The position numbers and the translations under genes were made by a program. The notes under the pieces are model-generated. The model searched no databases and was not told the DNA's origin. It worked only from the letters and a program-made list of their open reading frames with translations. Shown piece by piece: positions 7,933 through 18,190 of a DNA stretch of 64,000 bases (positions within the stretch are counted from its first letter, which is position 1; every line of letters starts with the position of its first letter). Source of the DNA: a gamma proteobacterium HIMB30 (GTDB lineage: Bacteria; Pseudomonadota; Gammaproteobacteria; Pseudomonadales; Litorivicinaceae); the NCBI GenBank assembly GCA_000227525.2, contig AGIG01000007.1, positions 62,001-126,000 of the forward strand. The letters are read 5' to 3'.

Positions 7933-9642
7933 TTAAAGTCTCACAATATTCACCAATTGCTTTGGCTTCACACCCAACCACTGTCGCACTAACGTCCCGA
8001 TCTCTCGTTGCAATGCACTTCGTAAGCCATCATCCGATTGTAAGGTCCTCGAATTCTGCTCTGATAAGATTTCTTCGATCGCATATCTCAGGTCGCCATT
8101 GAGCGTCTCTGGATCAATATCTCCTGATGGCACACCAACAAACTGAACCTGTGGTTCGGTTGCCAATCGCGCCTTCTTATCAAGCACAACGGTCACAGTC
8201 ATCAGTCCACCATCGGCCAACGCACGACGCTCGGAAAGCGCTCGATCGTTCAAAGGAATCAGACTCGATCCAGATAATCCAAGCCGTCCTGTCTGTACGC
8301 GTGCAATGCAATTCACGCCGGTCGGATCCAACTGAAGTACATCACCGTTAACGACGCGAGCTGATCCCAATCCCATCTCATCAGCAAGTTGCGAATGAGA
8401 TGCCATATGTCGCTCCTCACCATGCACTGGAATCACGACCTTTGGTCGCAATGCGCGATACATCCAACGCAGTTCATCTCGACATGGATGACCTGATACG
8501 TGAATCGGAGCATCTTGCTCAGTGATGACCCTCACCTTTTTCTGCGAGAGAAGGTCATAGAGTCGATACAGTTTTTTCTCGTTTCCCGGAATCACCTTTG
8601 AAGAGAACACGACGGTATCATCGGGCTCAAGTAGCAAATCTTGATGCTCGCCTTTAGCCAACCTCGCCATCGCCGCTCTTGGCTCACCTTGCGAGCCTGT
8701 CGCTAAAATCAGTTGCTCTGACTTCGGTAGATAATCCAGATCTTCGGTGGGCACCAAGTCAGGAAAGTTTTTGAGGTAGCCTGTGGCCTTGGCTGTTTGC
8801 AAATAGTTGAACAAACTGCGTCCAAGCACCGTAATCCGACGGCCTGTCTCGTGCGCGATATCGCCTAAGCTCGCAAGACGGGCTGTATTCGAAGAAAAAC
8901 AAGTCACAGCAACACGATTTGGCTGTGAAGCGATCACCTCATGCAATGCCTTTCGACACTCAGATTCTGAGCCAGACCACCCCTCAACCGTTGCGTTCGT
9001 TGAATCCCCGACCACAAACTCGATCCCCGACTCACCAAGTGACAGTAGACGACCGTCATCGTAATGCTCGCCCTCGATCGGATGCGGATCAAGCTTCCAA
9101 TCACCCGTGTGGAAGACGGTTCGATCCGCAGCTCGTATGACAAGCGCATTGGGCTCTGGAATCGAATGAGTGAGAGTCACCCACTCTAATTGGAAGCCAC
9201 CTAATTCGAGCAAAGAACCCGGTAGTACTTCGTGTAAGGGAACTTGATCGAGCAGACCTGCCTCACCGAGTTTGCGTCTGGCAACCGACGCGGTAAACGG
9301 TGTGCAGTAAACTGGCGCCTTCAGCTGATTCCATAAATAATGGAGCGCCCCAACGTGGTCCTCATGCGCATGCGTGATCACAATACCAACGAGTTGATCA
9401 CGAACTGACCGAAGCGCAGAAAGATCCGCACAGATCACATCAATACCGGGCGGTGTTGAGTCGTCAGCAAATGTGATTCCGACATCAACGATGAGATATT
9501 GGCCATCACAACAATACACATTGAAATTCATCCCTATCTCGCCAGATCCGCCGAGTGGAATGAAATACAACTGCCCATCAATGAATGGAACCTGAGAAAA
9601 ATTAGCAAACGGCTTCAAAATACTGTACAAATATCCAGTCAA
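7933..9642 (-). CDS. RNase J-family ribonuclease (metallo-beta-lactamase fold)
   Basis: The protein has up to 569 residues. It opens with the family hallmark PLGGSGEIGMN, then the zinc motif HAHEDH (91-96 in the longest form), a beta-CASP region, and a C-terminal tail. RNase J enzymes process and degrade RNA by 5'-to-3' exonuclease and endonuclease action. The start is uncertain: the longest form begins at a TTG at 9642 with no good ribosome site and includes a LexA box in its first codons, so a TTG nearer 9570, just before the conserved motif, is possible. It diverges from the S24 gene. Confidence 0.87.
   Translation of the reverse strand: MTGYLYSILKPFANFSQVPFIDGQLYFIPLGGSGEIGMNFNVYCCDGQYLIVDVGITFADDSTPPGIDVICADLSALRSVRDQLVGIVITHAHEDHVGALHYLWNQLKAPVYCTPFTASVARRKLGEAGLLDQVPLHEVLPGSLLELGGFQLEWVTLTHSIPEPNALVIRAADRTVFHTGDWKLDPHPIEGEHYDDGRLLSLGESGIEFVVGDSTNATVEGWSGSESECRKALHEVIASQPNRVAVTCFSSNTARLASLGDIAHETGRRITVLGRSLFNYLQTAKATGYLKNFPDLVPTEDLDYLPKSEQLILATGSQGEPRAAMARLAKGEHQDLLLEPDDTVVFSSKVIPGNEKKLYRLYDLLSQKKVRVITEQDAPIHVSGHPCRDELRWMYRALRPKVVIPVHGEERHMASHSQLADEMGLGSARVVNGDVLQLDPTGVNCIARVQTGRLGLSGSSLIPLNDRALSERRALADGGLMTVTVVLDKKARLATEPQVQFVGVPSGDIDPETLNGDLRYAIEEILSEQNSRTLQSDDGLRSALQREIGTLVRQWLGVKPKQLVNIVRL
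9621..9640 (+). promoter_or_regulatory. LexA (SOS) box
   Basis: The 20-bp site TACTGTACAAATATCCAGTC matches the E. coli LexA consensus TACTGTATATATATACAGTA at 16 of 20 positions. The core is CTGT-N8-CCAG against the ideal CTGT-N8-ACAG. It ends 20 bp before the ATG of the S24 gene, where a repressor would block a promoter. It falls within the longest possible reading of the RNase J gene on the other strand. Confidence 0.7.
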
Positions 9643-9660
9643 ACATTGAGGGGTTCCGTT

Positions 9661-10119
9661 ATGGTAACGATCTTATTGCCGCAGACCAAACACTCACAAC
9701 CGCTAGCTGCGGCTGATATAGACCATGAATTAGTGGAGACATTTGAACGTATTGCAATTGTTGGTTGGGTGTCATGTGGACAGCCGATCGATATGTTTAC
9801 GCAACAAGAATCAATCGAAGTGCCATCAAAGCTGGTACGCAAAAATACCTATGCTTTGCGCGTTCGAGGCAATTCGATGGTCGATGCGAATATTCTGGAC
9901 GGCGATGTTGTGGTCATCGAACAATCTCAAATCGCAGAAAATGGTGAAAAAGTCGTCGTTCGAATCAACCAAAAAGAAGTGACCTTGAAGACGCTCAGGC
10001 TTGATCAGGACGGCGTTAAATTAATTCCAGCAAACAGTTCAATGAGCCCAATCGTCCTCAATAATGCAGATGTCGAAGTATTAGGCATTGTTCGCGGTGT
10101 GATTCGTGACCGAATTTAA
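9661..10119 (+). CDS. LexA/UmuD-like S24 autopeptidase without DNA-binding domain
   Basis: This is a 152-residue protein starting at the ATG at 9661. It has the self-cleavage dipeptide Cys39-Gly40 (VSCGQPI), nucleophile Ser72 in RGNSMVDANILDGD and general base Lys110 in EVTLKTL. The spacing (Ser to Lys 38 residues) is close to UmuD and LexA (37). The 38 residues before the cleavage site are too few for the LexA winged helix, so it resembles UmuD. No umuC follows. The LexA box directly upstream supports SOS control. The 3' end overlaps cbbY by 4 bp, tail to tail. Confidence 0.8.
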   Translation: MVTILLPQTKHSQPLAAADIDHELVETFERIAIVGWVSCGQPIDMFTQQESIEVPSKLVRKNTYALRVRGNSMVDANILDGDVVVIEQSQIAENGEKVVVRINQKEVTLKTLRLDQDGVKLIPANSSMSPIVLNNADVEVLGIVRGVIRDRI

Positions 10120-10820
10120 TCGGAAAGCATCTCAAGATAGTCGACCGTAACAGGTTTACCGTCTCCCCGCTCGGCAAGACTCTCAACGACTGCGGTTGCT
10201 TTCGATAAGTCGTGCTCAATCGTGTAAAACGATGGACTGGCAAGACAGCGCAACCCAGCCCCTCTGGCGGCCGTTACTCCAGCTTTCGCGTCCTCAATCG
10301 CGATTGCCTCGCCAGAATTCAGACCCAGTTTCTCAAGAGCAACTTGATAGACCCTAGGATCCGGCTTTTTCTCAGGCACAGTGATTCCGCCAACCACAGC
10401 TTCGAACCGTTCGAGTTTCAATGCGCCTCCCACGGCCCGATCTAACGCGTCAACGTTCGCCTCCATTGTTGTTGTTGCAATTGCTAAGCGGATCGATCGC
10501 GATAAACACTCATCAATCAAACGCTCAACCCCCGGGCGCAGGGTCGCAGATTGGGGCAGTAACTCCGCGTAGCGTAGGGTTTTCAATCGATGTAGCGAAG
10601 CAATCTCTTCATCACTGATATCGGTCATTGATTCGGTCTGAGCGTAGTGACGAATTCGCTCTTTACCACCGGTCACCTTTAATAACTCACGATACTGCTC
10701 AGGGGACCAAAACCATCCAAGTCCAACTTCGTCAAACACTGTGTTGAATGCCTCACGATGCACCTCCTCTGTTTCCGCGAGGGTCCCATCAACATCAAAA
10801 ATCACTGCTTTCAACATCAC
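10116..10820 (-). CDS. cbbY: CbbY-type HAD phosphatase
   Basis: This 234-residue HAD hydrolase opens with DVDGTLAETEEVHREAFN (nucleophile Asp9, acid/base Asp11), the CbbY form of motif I, followed by a cap domain. The IAIEDAKAGVTAARGAG stretch is motif IV. CbbY enzymes remove the phosphate of xylulose-1,5-bisphosphate, a misfire product that inhibits RuBisCO. It is last in the Calvin-cycle operon and overlaps the gph stop by one base. Confidence 0.87.
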   Translation of the reverse strand: MMLKAVIFDVDGTLAETEEVHREAFNTVFDEVGLGWFWSPEQYRELLKVTGGKERIRHYAQTESMTDISDEEIASLHRLKTLRYAELLPQSATLRPGVERLIDECLSRSIRLAIATTTMEANVDALDRAVGGALKLERFEAVVGGITVPEKKPDPRVYQVALEKLGLNSGEAIAIEDAKAGVTAARGAGLRCLASPSFYTIEHDLSKATAVVESLAERGDGKPVTVDYLEMLSD

Positions 10821-11506
10821 TATGCCGCCAAGTCTTTCAGTGCATCAAACAAATAATCAAAACGATCAATCACGACGTCAGAACCAAGGAGCTCGGGTGC
10901 TGTATTGGTATAGCCACCGCGGACTAAGATGCACGGCATCCCCGCATTCCGAGCAGCTTTGACATCGGCAACTGAGTCACCGACCAAAACAGCTTGCCGA
11001 TCTCCTGTTCCAATGCGCTCTGCACACAACAGCAAGGGTTCAGGATCAGGCTTCAGTGCGCGGTCTGGCATCGACCCAATATAGTCAGTAAAAAATGCCA
11101 TCAGCTGAAGCTCATTCAAAATTGTCTCAGCAACAGGTTCAGACTTATTTGTGCACACGCCCATGGTGAACGAGGCATCCTTAGCAGTCACTAATGTTTC
11201 GCGAACAGCACGCATTGGCTTCGTTTTAACAGCAGGCTCGCTCATATATCGCGTCTTGAAGGCACCATAGAACGCCTCCTGAATATCAGCTGGGCCGCCC
11301 GTCGCCTTTAACGCACGTTCACACAGCTTCGGCATGCCATCACCAATAAATTCTTGGGTTTCTTCAATGGAGATGTGACGCAGCCCATGGCTCGCGAGTA
11401 CGGTATTGACAGCAGCCTGAAGATCAGGTGCTGAATCCACCAACGTACCATCTAAATCAAAAACCAGGGAAAATCGGCTCGCTAAGTCGCGGTAATTGGT
11501 CATCAT
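10820..11506 (-). CDS. gph: Phosphoglycolate phosphatase (CbbZ/Gph)
   Basis: This is a 228-residue HAD phosphatase with [15 protein letters not shown] (Asp17, Asp19), a CTNKSEPVA motif II region and [15 protein letters not shown] motif IV. The family hydrolyses 2-phosphoglycolate, formed by RuBisCO oxygenation or DNA repair; the operon context favours the photorespiratory role. The first ATG overlaps the rpe stop as ATGA; a second ATG follows directly. Confidence 0.9.
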   Translation of the reverse strand: MMTNYRDLASRFSLVFDLDGTLVDSAPDLQAAVNTVLASHGLRHISIEETQEFIGDGMPKLCERALKATGGPADIQEAFYGAFKTRYMSEPAVKTKPMRAVRETLVTAKDASFTMGVCTNKSEPVAETILNELQLMAFFTDYIGSMPDRALKPDPEPLLLCAERIGTGDRQAVLVGDSVADVKAARNAGMPCILVRGGYTNTAPELLGSDVVIDRFDYLFDALKDLAA

Positions 11507-12171
11507 TGATCCTTGACTGCGTTTCGAATCGCCTGGATGTTGTCTCGGTAGGCATTTATCGACCCACCTTTAAACACCGCAGAGCCTGCAACCAGTGCTG
11601 TCGCGCCGGCAGCCACAACAGATGGAGCAGTCTCGGGGGTAATGCCACCATCCACTTCAATATCAACATCTCGGCCGCCGAGCATATCGCGAATCCGAGT
11701 AATTTTATCAACCACCGTCGGGATGAATGATTGGCCGCCAAAACCGGGGTTCACACTCATCACCAACACCAAATCAACTCGATCAAGTACATAACGCAAG
11801 CAGTCTTCAGATGTGTGCGGATTCAAGGACACACCGGCTCGACAACCGAGCTCACGTATCTGAGCCAAGGTACGATCGAGATGGTCGCAAACCTCTGCAT
11901 GCACTGTGATGATATCGGCACCCGCTTTTTGGTAAGCCTCCAACAATCGATCCGGGTTACTCACCATCAAGTGCGCATCGAATACCTTTTCGGTTGCACT
12001 TCGAACCGATTGGATAATTGGCGGACCAAACGTGAGATTAGGTACGAAATGTCCATCCATTACATCCAAGTGGATCCAATCACACCCCGCCTGATCAACC
12101 GCCTGAATCTCTTCTGCGAGCTTTCCAAAATTTGAGGCAAGTACTGATGGTGCAATTTTGACTTCAGCCAT
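11503..12171 (-). CDS. rpe: Ribulose-phosphate 3-epimerase
   Basis: This 222-residue TIM-barrel protein has APSVLASNF, the metal and active-site segment [31 protein letters not shown] and the closing EVDGGI. It interconverts ribulose-5-phosphate and xylulose-5-phosphate in the Calvin and pentose phosphate cycles. It sits between fba and gph, 24 bp after the fba stop, with AAAGGAATTCAC before the ATG as a ribosome site. Confidence 0.96.
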   Translation of the reverse strand: MAEVKIAPSVLASNFGKLAEEIQAVDQAGCDWIHLDVMDGHFVPNLTFGPPIIQSVRSATEKVFDAHLMVSNPDRLLEAYQKAGADIITVHAEVCDHLDRTLAQIRELGCRAGVSLNPHTSEDCLRYVLDRVDLVLVMSVNPGFGGQSFIPTVVDKITRIRDMLGGRDVDIEVDGGITPETAPSVVAAGATALVAGSAVFKGGSINAYRDNIQAIRNAVKDQ

Positions 12172-12195
12172 GTGAATTCCTTTGTATTGTTGAGT

Positions 12196-13245
12196 TTACA
12201 GCGCTCCTGAAGCGTACCTATGAGCCATTTCACTGAGTGGAATCGGCTTAATTTTGGACGCATTCCCAGCGCAACCGAAACGTTCAAATCGGTCTGCAAC
12301 CAGTGCTTCCATGGCATCCATTGCCGGCACTAGGAACTTTCTTGGGTCAAACTCTGCACGTTTTTCAGTTGCAACACGGCGGAAAGCACCGGTCATTGCG
12401 AGTCGGCAATCGGTATCAATATTCACCTTCCGTACGCCGCATTTGATACCCCGCTCAATCTCCTCAACGGGAACACCGTAGGTTTGTGGGATATCACCCC
12501 CGAACTCGTTAAACAGTTCCTGAAGATCTTGAGGAACCGAGCTTGATCCATGCATAACCAAGTGAGTATTGGGTAATTTCTTGTTAATCGCTTCGACCAC
12601 GCGCATCGCGAGAATCTCCCCGTCAGGCTTCCGAGAGAATTTGTATGCCCCGTGGCTCGTGCCCATAGCAATCGCAAGTGCATCAACACCCGTCTTTTTC
12701 ACAAAATCAACTGCTTGGTCGGGATCAGTCAACAGCTCATCTTCAGATAGCTTACCCTCAAAGCCATGACCATCTTCTTTCTCGCCTTCACCAGTCTCGA
12801 GTGAACCAAGTACACCCAGCTCTCCCTCAACAGAAGCACCGACAGCATGCGCCATTTCAGTCACTCGTTGCGTGATATCCACGTTGTACTCGTAGGATGC
12901 GGGTGTTTTCGCATCGCCTTCAAGTGATCCGTCCATCATTACCGAGGTAAATCCATGTTGCATTGCTGTCAGACATGTTGCTTCGTTATTGCCATGGTCT
13001 TGATGCAACACGATAGGGACATCCGGATACATCTCAGCCAGAGCTGTCACCATTGCTTTTAGCATCAGATCGCCAGCATAAGTGCGTGCTCCGCGCGATG
13101 CCTGGAGGATGACCGGCGCATCCAACTTGTCTGCCGCCTTCATAATCGCCAGGCCCTGCTCCATATTGTTAATGTTAAACGCAGGAACTCCGTATCCACG
13201 CTCTGCTGCATGGTCGAGTAATTGTCTTAATGAGATAAGTGCCAT
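12196..13245 (-). CDS. fba: Class II fructose-1,6-bisphosphate aldolase (CbbA type)
   Basis: This is a 349-residue zinc aldolase. The segments HQDHGNN and MHGSSSVP and the NIDTD stretch near the end are the class II active-site signatures; the length matches the CbbA subgroup. It condenses dihydroxyacetone phosphate with glyceraldehyde-3-phosphate or erythrose-4-phosphate. I start at the ATG at 13245, preceded by GGGAGACGAAAAT; a longer frame to 13359 would overlap tkt and lacks homology. It lies 16 bp after tkt. Confidence 0.95.
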   Translation of the reverse strand: MALISLRQLLDHAAERGYGVPAFNINNMEQGLAIMKAADKLDAPVILQASRGARTYAGDLMLKAMVTALAEMYPDVPIVLHQDHGNNEATCLTAMQHGFTSVMMDGSLEGDAKTPASYEYNVDITQRVTEMAHAVGASVEGELGVLGSLETGEGEKEDGHGFEGKLSEDELLTDPDQAVDFVKKTGVDALAIAMGTSHGAYKFSRKPDGEILAMRVVEAINKKLPNTHLVMHGSSSVPQDLQELFNEFGGDIPQTYGVPVEEIERGIKCGVRKVNIDTDCRLAMTGAFRRVATEKRAEFDPRKFLVPAMDAMEALVADRFERFGCAGNASKIKPIPLSEMAHRYASGAL

Positions 13246-13261
13246 ATTTTCGTCTCCCTGA

Positions 13262-15241
13262 TCAAGATCGCTGAATGAGACGGTCAGCGGTCTCACAAAT
13301 TGCTTCTTTTGTAATTCCAAAATGTTCATATAACTCGGGCGCAGGACCCGAAGCGCCAAAGTCAGTCATGCCAATAAACGCATCCTGAGTTCGCAAATAG
13401 CGATCCCAACCGAATCCACTTAATGCCTCCACGGCGATTCGTGGTGCCGAGCCGAGTACAGACTGACGATACTGATCCGACTGTTGATCGAATAACTCCC
13501 AACACGGCATTGAGACAACCACCACCTGTAAACCTGATGACTCCATCATTGCTGCTGCCTCAAGGGCAATCGCAATCTCAGAGCCTGTCGCCATTAAAGT
13601 GATATCTCGAGCTCCGCGCACATTCTTGAGGATATAACCGCCTTTCTGTGTGAGATTTTCGTTCGTCCGTTCTGTGCGGACTGTGGGTAATCCCTGTCGT
13701 GACAATGCCATGACTGAAGGCGTCTCAGTCGATTCAAGAGCAACCTCCCATGCTTCAGCTGTCTCCACCGCGTCACACGGGCGGAACACCAACATGTTAG
13801 GCGTCGCGCGCAACATCGCAAGATGCTCAATTGGTTGGTGCGTCGGTCCATCTTCACCGAGTCCAATGGAGTCATGTGTCAGCACATAAATTACGCGTTG
13901 CTTCATCAATGCAGACAAACGCATCGAGCCTCGCATGTAGTCGCTGAACACGAGAAATGTCCCGCCATAGGGAATCATCCCTCCATGCAACGCCATACCG
14001 TTCATGACAGCGCCCATCGCGTGTTCACGGATTCCAAAATGGACATAATTACCACGGAAATTACCTGGCGTAATCGAACGCATAGTCGATGTCTTGGTCA
14101 GGTTTGATCCTGTCAAATCTGCTGAGCCGCCAACCATTGAAGGCACCGCACCATTGATCACCTCCAAGACCATTTGTGACGCTTGACGGCTTGCGACCTT
14201 CGGTAAATCGGCTTTCAATTCCTTCTTATATCTGCGCATCCGCGTGGCCAATGCTTTCGGCACTTCGCCTGAAATCGTCCGCTCAAAACGCAATTTTTTC
14301 GGGCTCACATCAAGCCGTGACTGCCACTCATGACGAGTCGATTGACCGCGACTTGCGATTGATTCCCATGCAGATCGGATATCTGCAGGGATCTCAAACG
14401 GACCATGTGTCCACCCAAGGGCATCGCGTGTTGCTTGAATCTCTTCCGCACCCAAGGGCGCACCATGCGTTTTATGACTCCCAGCCAAATTGGGTGCGCC
14501 GAAACCGATCGTCGTTTTACAAGCGATCAATGAGGGCTTTCTCGATTTCTTCGCAACTTCAACGGCAGCACTCACAGCATCGATATCATGACCATCGACT
14601 CGGGCAACTTGCCATCCTGAGGCTTTAAATCGTGCAATCTGGTTCGTCGACGTCGCAATGTCAGTTTTGCCGTCGATTGAAATTTCATTGTCATCCCAAA
14701 GAACGATGAGTCGACCAAGTTTCAGATGCCCGGCCAGGTCAATGGCCTCATGGCTAATTCCTTCCATCAGGCAGCCATCGCCAGCAATCACATAGGTGTA
14801 ATGATCCACCAGTGCACGACCGAATTGCGACGCGAGTCGCCTTTCAGCCAATGCCATCCCGACGGCAGTGGTAATCCCTTGACCCAATGGCCCTGTTGTC
14901 GTCTCAATCCCTGCTGCATGGCCAAATTCAGGGTGTCCTGCAGTCCGAGCGCCGAGCTGTCTGAATTGTTTCAGTTGATCAGTACCCATATCGGAATAAC
15001 CGAGTAGGTGGTTCAACGCATAGTGCAGCATCGAACCATGACCGGCGGAGAGGACAAAGCGATCGCGATCTGGCCATTGTGCATCCGACGGATCAATGTT
15101 GATGTGGTCAGCAAATAAAGCAACTGCCGCATCGGCCATACCCATTGGCATCCCCGGGTGGCCTGAATTGGCCGCTTGAACACCATCCATGGCAAGGAAT
15201 CGAATAGCATCAGCCATCCGTTGACGTTGCGTGCGTTCCAT
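13262..15241 (-). CDS. tkt: Transketolase
   Basis: This 659-residue enzyme has SGHPGMPMG near the N-terminus, the thiamine diphosphate motif GDGCLMEG with its following Asn, and the second-domain [18 protein letters not shown]. It moves two-carbon units between sugar phosphates in the Calvin and pentose phosphate cycles. The start ATG at 15241 has a very good ribosome site (AAGGAGATTTCT). It is third in the operon, after fbp and prk. Confidence 0.96.
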   Translation of the reverse strand: MERTQRQRMADAIRFLAMDGVQAANSGHPGMPMGMADAAVALFADHINIDPSDAQWPDRDRFVLSAGHGSMLHYALNHLLGYSDMGTDQLKQFRQLGARTAGHPEFGHAAGIETTTGPLGQGITTAVGMALAERRLASQFGRALVDHYTYVIAGDGCLMEGISHEAIDLAGHLKLGRLIVLWDDNEISIDGKTDIATSTNQIARFKASGWQVARVDGHDIDAVSAAVEVAKKSRKPSLIACKTTIGFGAPNLAGSHKTHGAPLGAEEIQATRDALGWTHGPFEIPADIRSAWESIASRGQSTRHEWQSRLDVSPKKLRFERTISGEVPKALATRMRRYKKELKADLPKVASRQASQMVLEVINGAVPSMVGGSADLTGSNLTKTSTMRSITPGNFRGNYVHFGIREHAMGAVMNGMALHGGMIPYGGTFLVFSDYMRGSMRLSALMKQRVIYVLTHDSIGLGEDGPTHQPIEHLAMLRATPNMLVFRPCDAVETAEAWEVALESTETPSVMALSRQGLPTVRTERTNENLTQKGGYILKNVRGARDITLMATGSEIAIALEAAAMMESSGLQVVVVSMPCWELFDQQSDQYRQSVLGSAPRIAVEALSGFGWDRYLRTQDAFIGMTDFGASGPAPELYEHFGITKEAICETADRLIQRS

Positions 15242-15251
15242 AGAAATCTCC

Positions 15252-16130
15252 TTAATCGCGAAGACGACGTGATTCAGAAGCAAGCTTCCAGATCATCGGC
15301 GTCAAAATGAGTTGAAGCGCAAGCGCCATCTTTCCACCAGGAATCACAATCGAGTTTGGTCGAGACATAAAGCTGTCATGAATCATCGACAACAGGTAGG
15401 GGAAATCGATTCCACGGGGATTGGCGAATCGAATAACAACCATTGACTCATCCGGCGTTGGAATCCAACGCGCAATAAATGGATTCGAGGTATCGACAAT
15501 TGGTACCCGCTGGAAGTTAATATCGGTTAGCGCGAACTGTGGACAAATGTAGTGCACGTAATCGTGCATTCTCCGTAGGATCGTATCGGTCACCGCCTCA
15601 GTTGAATACCCTCGCTTTGATTTGTCACGGTGTAACTTCTGGATCCATTCCAAATTCATCACTGGAACAACACCGACTTTTAGGTCTGCGTATTGAGCGA
15701 TATCTACTTTGTCGGTTGCGACAGCCCCGTGAAGACCCTCATAAAATAAAAGATCAGTATCATCCTCAAACGAGCGCCAGTCGGTAAACGTGCCAGGAGG
15801 GCAACCCCATTGTTCGGCCTCTTCATCATCATGGACGTAGGTCCGCGTGCGACCATTTCCAGTCTCGCCATAGGTTTTGAATACATCTTCAAGGAGCGCA
15901 AATTCGTTCGCTTCTTCGCCAAAATGTGAAAAATGGTTGGCTGGATTGCCCTGTGCCTCCGCCATTTTTTTCTTCATTTCGGCACGATCAAATCGATGGA
16001 ATGCATCACCTTCAATAAACGCTGCTTTCACCTTTTCCCGGAAAAAAATCTGTGCAAAGGTATCCCGTACTGTTGAGGTACCTGCACCTGACGACCCTGT
16101 GATCGAAATAATTGGATGTTTTTGTGACAT
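15252..16130 (-). CDS. prkB: Phosphoribulokinase, bacterial class I
   Basis: This is a 292-residue kinase with the P-loop GSSGAGTS (12-19), the [10 protein letters not shown] segment, and a region with FYEGLHGAV (Walker B). It converts ribulose-5-phosphate to ribulose-1,5-bisphosphate, a step specific to the Calvin cycle, so its presence strongly implies RuBisCO elsewhere in the genome. The short octameric bacterial form is indicated by length and the lack of redox-regulatory cysteines near the P-loop. It lies between fbp and tkt. Confidence 0.95.
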   Translation of the reverse strand: MSQKHPIISITGSSGAGTSTVRDTFAQIFFREKVKAAFIEGDAFHRFDRAEMKKKMAEAQGNPANHFSHFGEEANEFALLEDVFKTYGETGNGRTRTYVHDDEEAEQWGCPPGTFTDWRSFEDDTDLLFYEGLHGAVATDKVDIAQYADLKVGVVPVMNLEWIQKLHRDKSKRGYSTEAVTDTILRRMHDYVHYICPQFALTDINFQRVPIVDTSNPFIARWIPTPDESMVVIRFANPRGIDFPYLLSMIHDSFMSRPNSIVIPGGKMALALQLILTPMIWKLASESRRLRD

Positions 16131-16144
16131 GATTTGCTCTCCGT

Positions 16145-17170
16145 TTATGAGCGGAATAAGTTGCGATGACTAAATAACGGTGATTGATCAAGGCCTTGTC
16201 GTGTTTCAGCTTCGTAGCTTCCGACCCAACGGACCTCCGTTTTTGACCCAAACACCAAAGCGGTACGCTCATGGATTTCTGTTGGCGTTTTTTCGAGAAT
16301 TCGTGTGACGCCGTCAGTGGCAGCACCGCCAGCCTGCTCAACTAAAAATGCAACCGGGTTTGCCTCATAAATTAACCGCAGACGGCCATTTTCGTACTTG
16401 GGCCGACGATCTCCGGGATATAAAAAGATCCCACCACGGTTGAAGATTCGACCGGCGTCGGCGACCAGAGAACCAATCCAACGCATATTGAAATTGCGTT
16501 CCCGCGGACCTTCACTGCCCAATAGCAGATCACTGATATATCGCTGAACCGGCGTGAACCATTGACGCGCATTGGAGGCATTGATCGCATATTCAGAGGT
16601 TTCTTCAGATATTTCGATTCCTTCCTCGATCAAGAGAAAGATTCCTGATGTCGGATCCATCCGATAAAGATCTGTTCCGTTACCCGTCGTCAGGTAAAGC
16701 GCTGTCTGCGGGCCGTAGACAAAAAATGCAGCCGCCAGTTGTTGATCTCCAGTCTGCATTGCAGATTGCTGCAGATCGCCACCTGGATTCGGTAACACAG
16801 AAATAATTGTTCCGATCGATACGTTAACATCGATGTTTGATGACCCATCCAGCGGATCAATGGCAATAATCAGCGGGGCTTCCTCGTCAAGAATCACCGC
16901 TTGGTCTTGTTCCTCGCTGCAATAGGCAGCAACGACACCAGAAGCCTGTGCTGCCGCCAGGAATTCCTCGTCGGCCATGACATCAAGCGCTTTCTGCGCA
17001 TCACCATCAGCATTTTGGTCGCCAATCGTGTGACCAAGCTCTCCTCCGGCTGAAATAATTCGACTAACCTCGTGTGCTTTGGCGGCAAGCGCTGTAAATA
17101 ACTCAACCAAAGCATCCTGTTGTGGCTGACCAGTTTTCAACGACTGCAACCGAGTATCCAGAGCGATCAT
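16145..17170 (-). CDS. fbp: Class I fructose-1,6-bisphosphatase
   Basis: This 341-residue phosphatase carries the metal and substrate site DPLDGSSNIDVNVSIGTI and the later sugar-binding region LRLIYEANPVAFLVEQAGG. It hydrolyses fructose-1,6-bisphosphate in gluconeogenesis and Calvin-cycle regeneration. It is the first gene of the operon and diverges from cbbR, the normal arrangement for CbbR control. Confidence 0.95.
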   Translation of the reverse strand: MIALDTRLQSLKTGQPQQDALVELFTALAAKAHEVSRIISAGGELGHTIGDQNADGDAQKALDVMADEEFLAAAQASGVVAAYCSEEQDQAVILDEEAPLIIAIDPLDGSSNIDVNVSIGTIISVLPNPGGDLQQSAMQTGDQQLAAAFFVYGPQTALYLTTGNGTDLYRMDPTSGIFLLIEEGIEISEETSEYAINASNARQWFTPVQRYISDLLLGSEGPRERNFNMRWIGSLVADAGRIFNRGGIFLYPGDRRPKYENGRLRLIYEANPVAFLVEQAGGAATDGVTRILEKTPTEIHERTALVFGSKTEVRWVGSYEAETRQGLDQSPLFSHRNLFRS

Positions 17171-17252
17171 GTTTCGTTTTCCGTTTGGTGATGAAGTATT
17201 TGTTCCACGGATAGTTGTACCGATCCAGATTACCTAGTACAAACAATAAAAA

Positions 17253-17269
17253 CTAAATTTAATTTTTAG
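17253..17269. promoter_or_regulatory. LysR-type inverted repeat between fbp and cbbR
   Basis: CTAAA-N7-TTTAG forms a perfect 5-bp dyad with a 7-bp AT spacer, the size expected of a LysR-family recognition site. It lies in the 111-bp gap between the divergent fbp and cbbR starts, 12 bp before the cbbR ATG and touching its ribosome site. A role as a CbbR site for autoregulation is inference from position. Confidence 0.5.
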
Positions 17270-17281
17270 GAAATCTGAATA

Positions 17282-18190
17282 ATGAGAATCAAAAACGTAA
17301 CACTCGTCCAGTTGAGAACATTTTTGTCCCTTGTTCGTAACGAAAGTTTCACGAAAGCTGGACAAGATTTGGCGGTATCACCGGCGACTGTGACCGCCCA
17401 AATCAAGCAACTCGAAGATGCTTTGGATGCGACACTCGTTTTTCGGACGACGCGATCAGTCCGTCTAACTGATGCAGGCGCCGTTCTAGCGCGGCAAGCC
17501 ACCAAGATTCTTCACCTTATCGAAGCCATTCCCGAGCGACTGGGTGCCGTCGAAAACTTAGAGCGAGGCGAAGTATCCGTCGGCATTATCGGGACTGCTG
17601 GATATGTCATACCAAAAGTTTTGGCAGCTTATCAGGAGGAGCATCCAGGAATTCATCTGGACCTTATGATGGGTAACCGAAATACCATCTGGGATGCAAT
17701 CCTCGAGGGGAAGATTGATATCGGAATCATGGGTACACCGCCGGAGGATACCAATATCGAAAGCGAGATCATCGGCGAGCATCAGCTGATTTTTGTCGCT
17801 CATCCGAACCATCCGCTGTCAAAACTCGAACGAGAAATTACAGCCAGAGAGCTGATCCGATATCAGCTTATCGCCCGAGAAGTTGGGTCAGGAACTCGAC
17901 TCGCGATGGCTGCGTATTTTGGCGCGCTATTCCATCAGACAGCCCGGACACCTGTGGTACTCGACACCAATGAAGGGATCAAACAAGCTGTGCTCGCTGG
18001 GATGGGGATTTCAATGCTATCAGAGGCCACATGTGAGGTAGAGCTGCACCATGGCTTACTGAAACGCCTGACGGTTGAAGGCACCCCGATCCCAAGGCAA
18101 TGGTATGCGATTCGCGTTGCCAACATGGAACGTAATCCAGCAGAAATCAGCTTGCTCAACTTCCTCGCAGCACAATACAAGAAGCCCTAG
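17282..18190 (+). CDS. cbbR: CbbR, LysR-type regulator of the Calvin operon
   Basis: This is a 302-residue LysR protein. The winged helix-turn-helix covers about residues 7-65 (FTKAGQDLAVSPATVTAQIKQLE), and a two-lobe effector domain follows. CbbR proteins sense metabolites such as ribulose-bisphosphate, NADPH or phosphoenolpyruvate and activate cbb operons. Divergence from fbp-prk supports the name over a generic LysR call. Its stop overlaps the DUF2237 gene on the other strand by 4 bp. Confidence 0.88.
   Translation: MRIKNVTLVQLRTFLSLVRNESFTKAGQDLAVSPATVTAQIKQLEDALDATLVFRTTRSVRLTDAGAVLARQATKILHLIEAIPERLGAVENLERGEVSVGIIGTAGYVIPKVLAAYQEEHPGIHLDLMMGNRNTIWDAILEGKIDIGIMGTPPEDTNIESEIIGEHQLIFVAHPNHPLSKLEREITARELIRYQLIAREVGSGTRLAMAAYFGALFHQTARTPVVLDTNEGIKQAVLAGMGISMLSEATCEVELHHGLLKRLTVEGTPIPRQWYAIRVANMERNPAEISLLNFLAAQYKKP

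Noticed and set aside
9499-9660. In-frame N-terminal extension of the S24 protein, which might have held a DNA-binding domain
   Set aside because: It is antisense to the conserved N-terminus of the RNase J gene and shows no helix-turn-helix; the ATG at 9661 after the LexA box is better.
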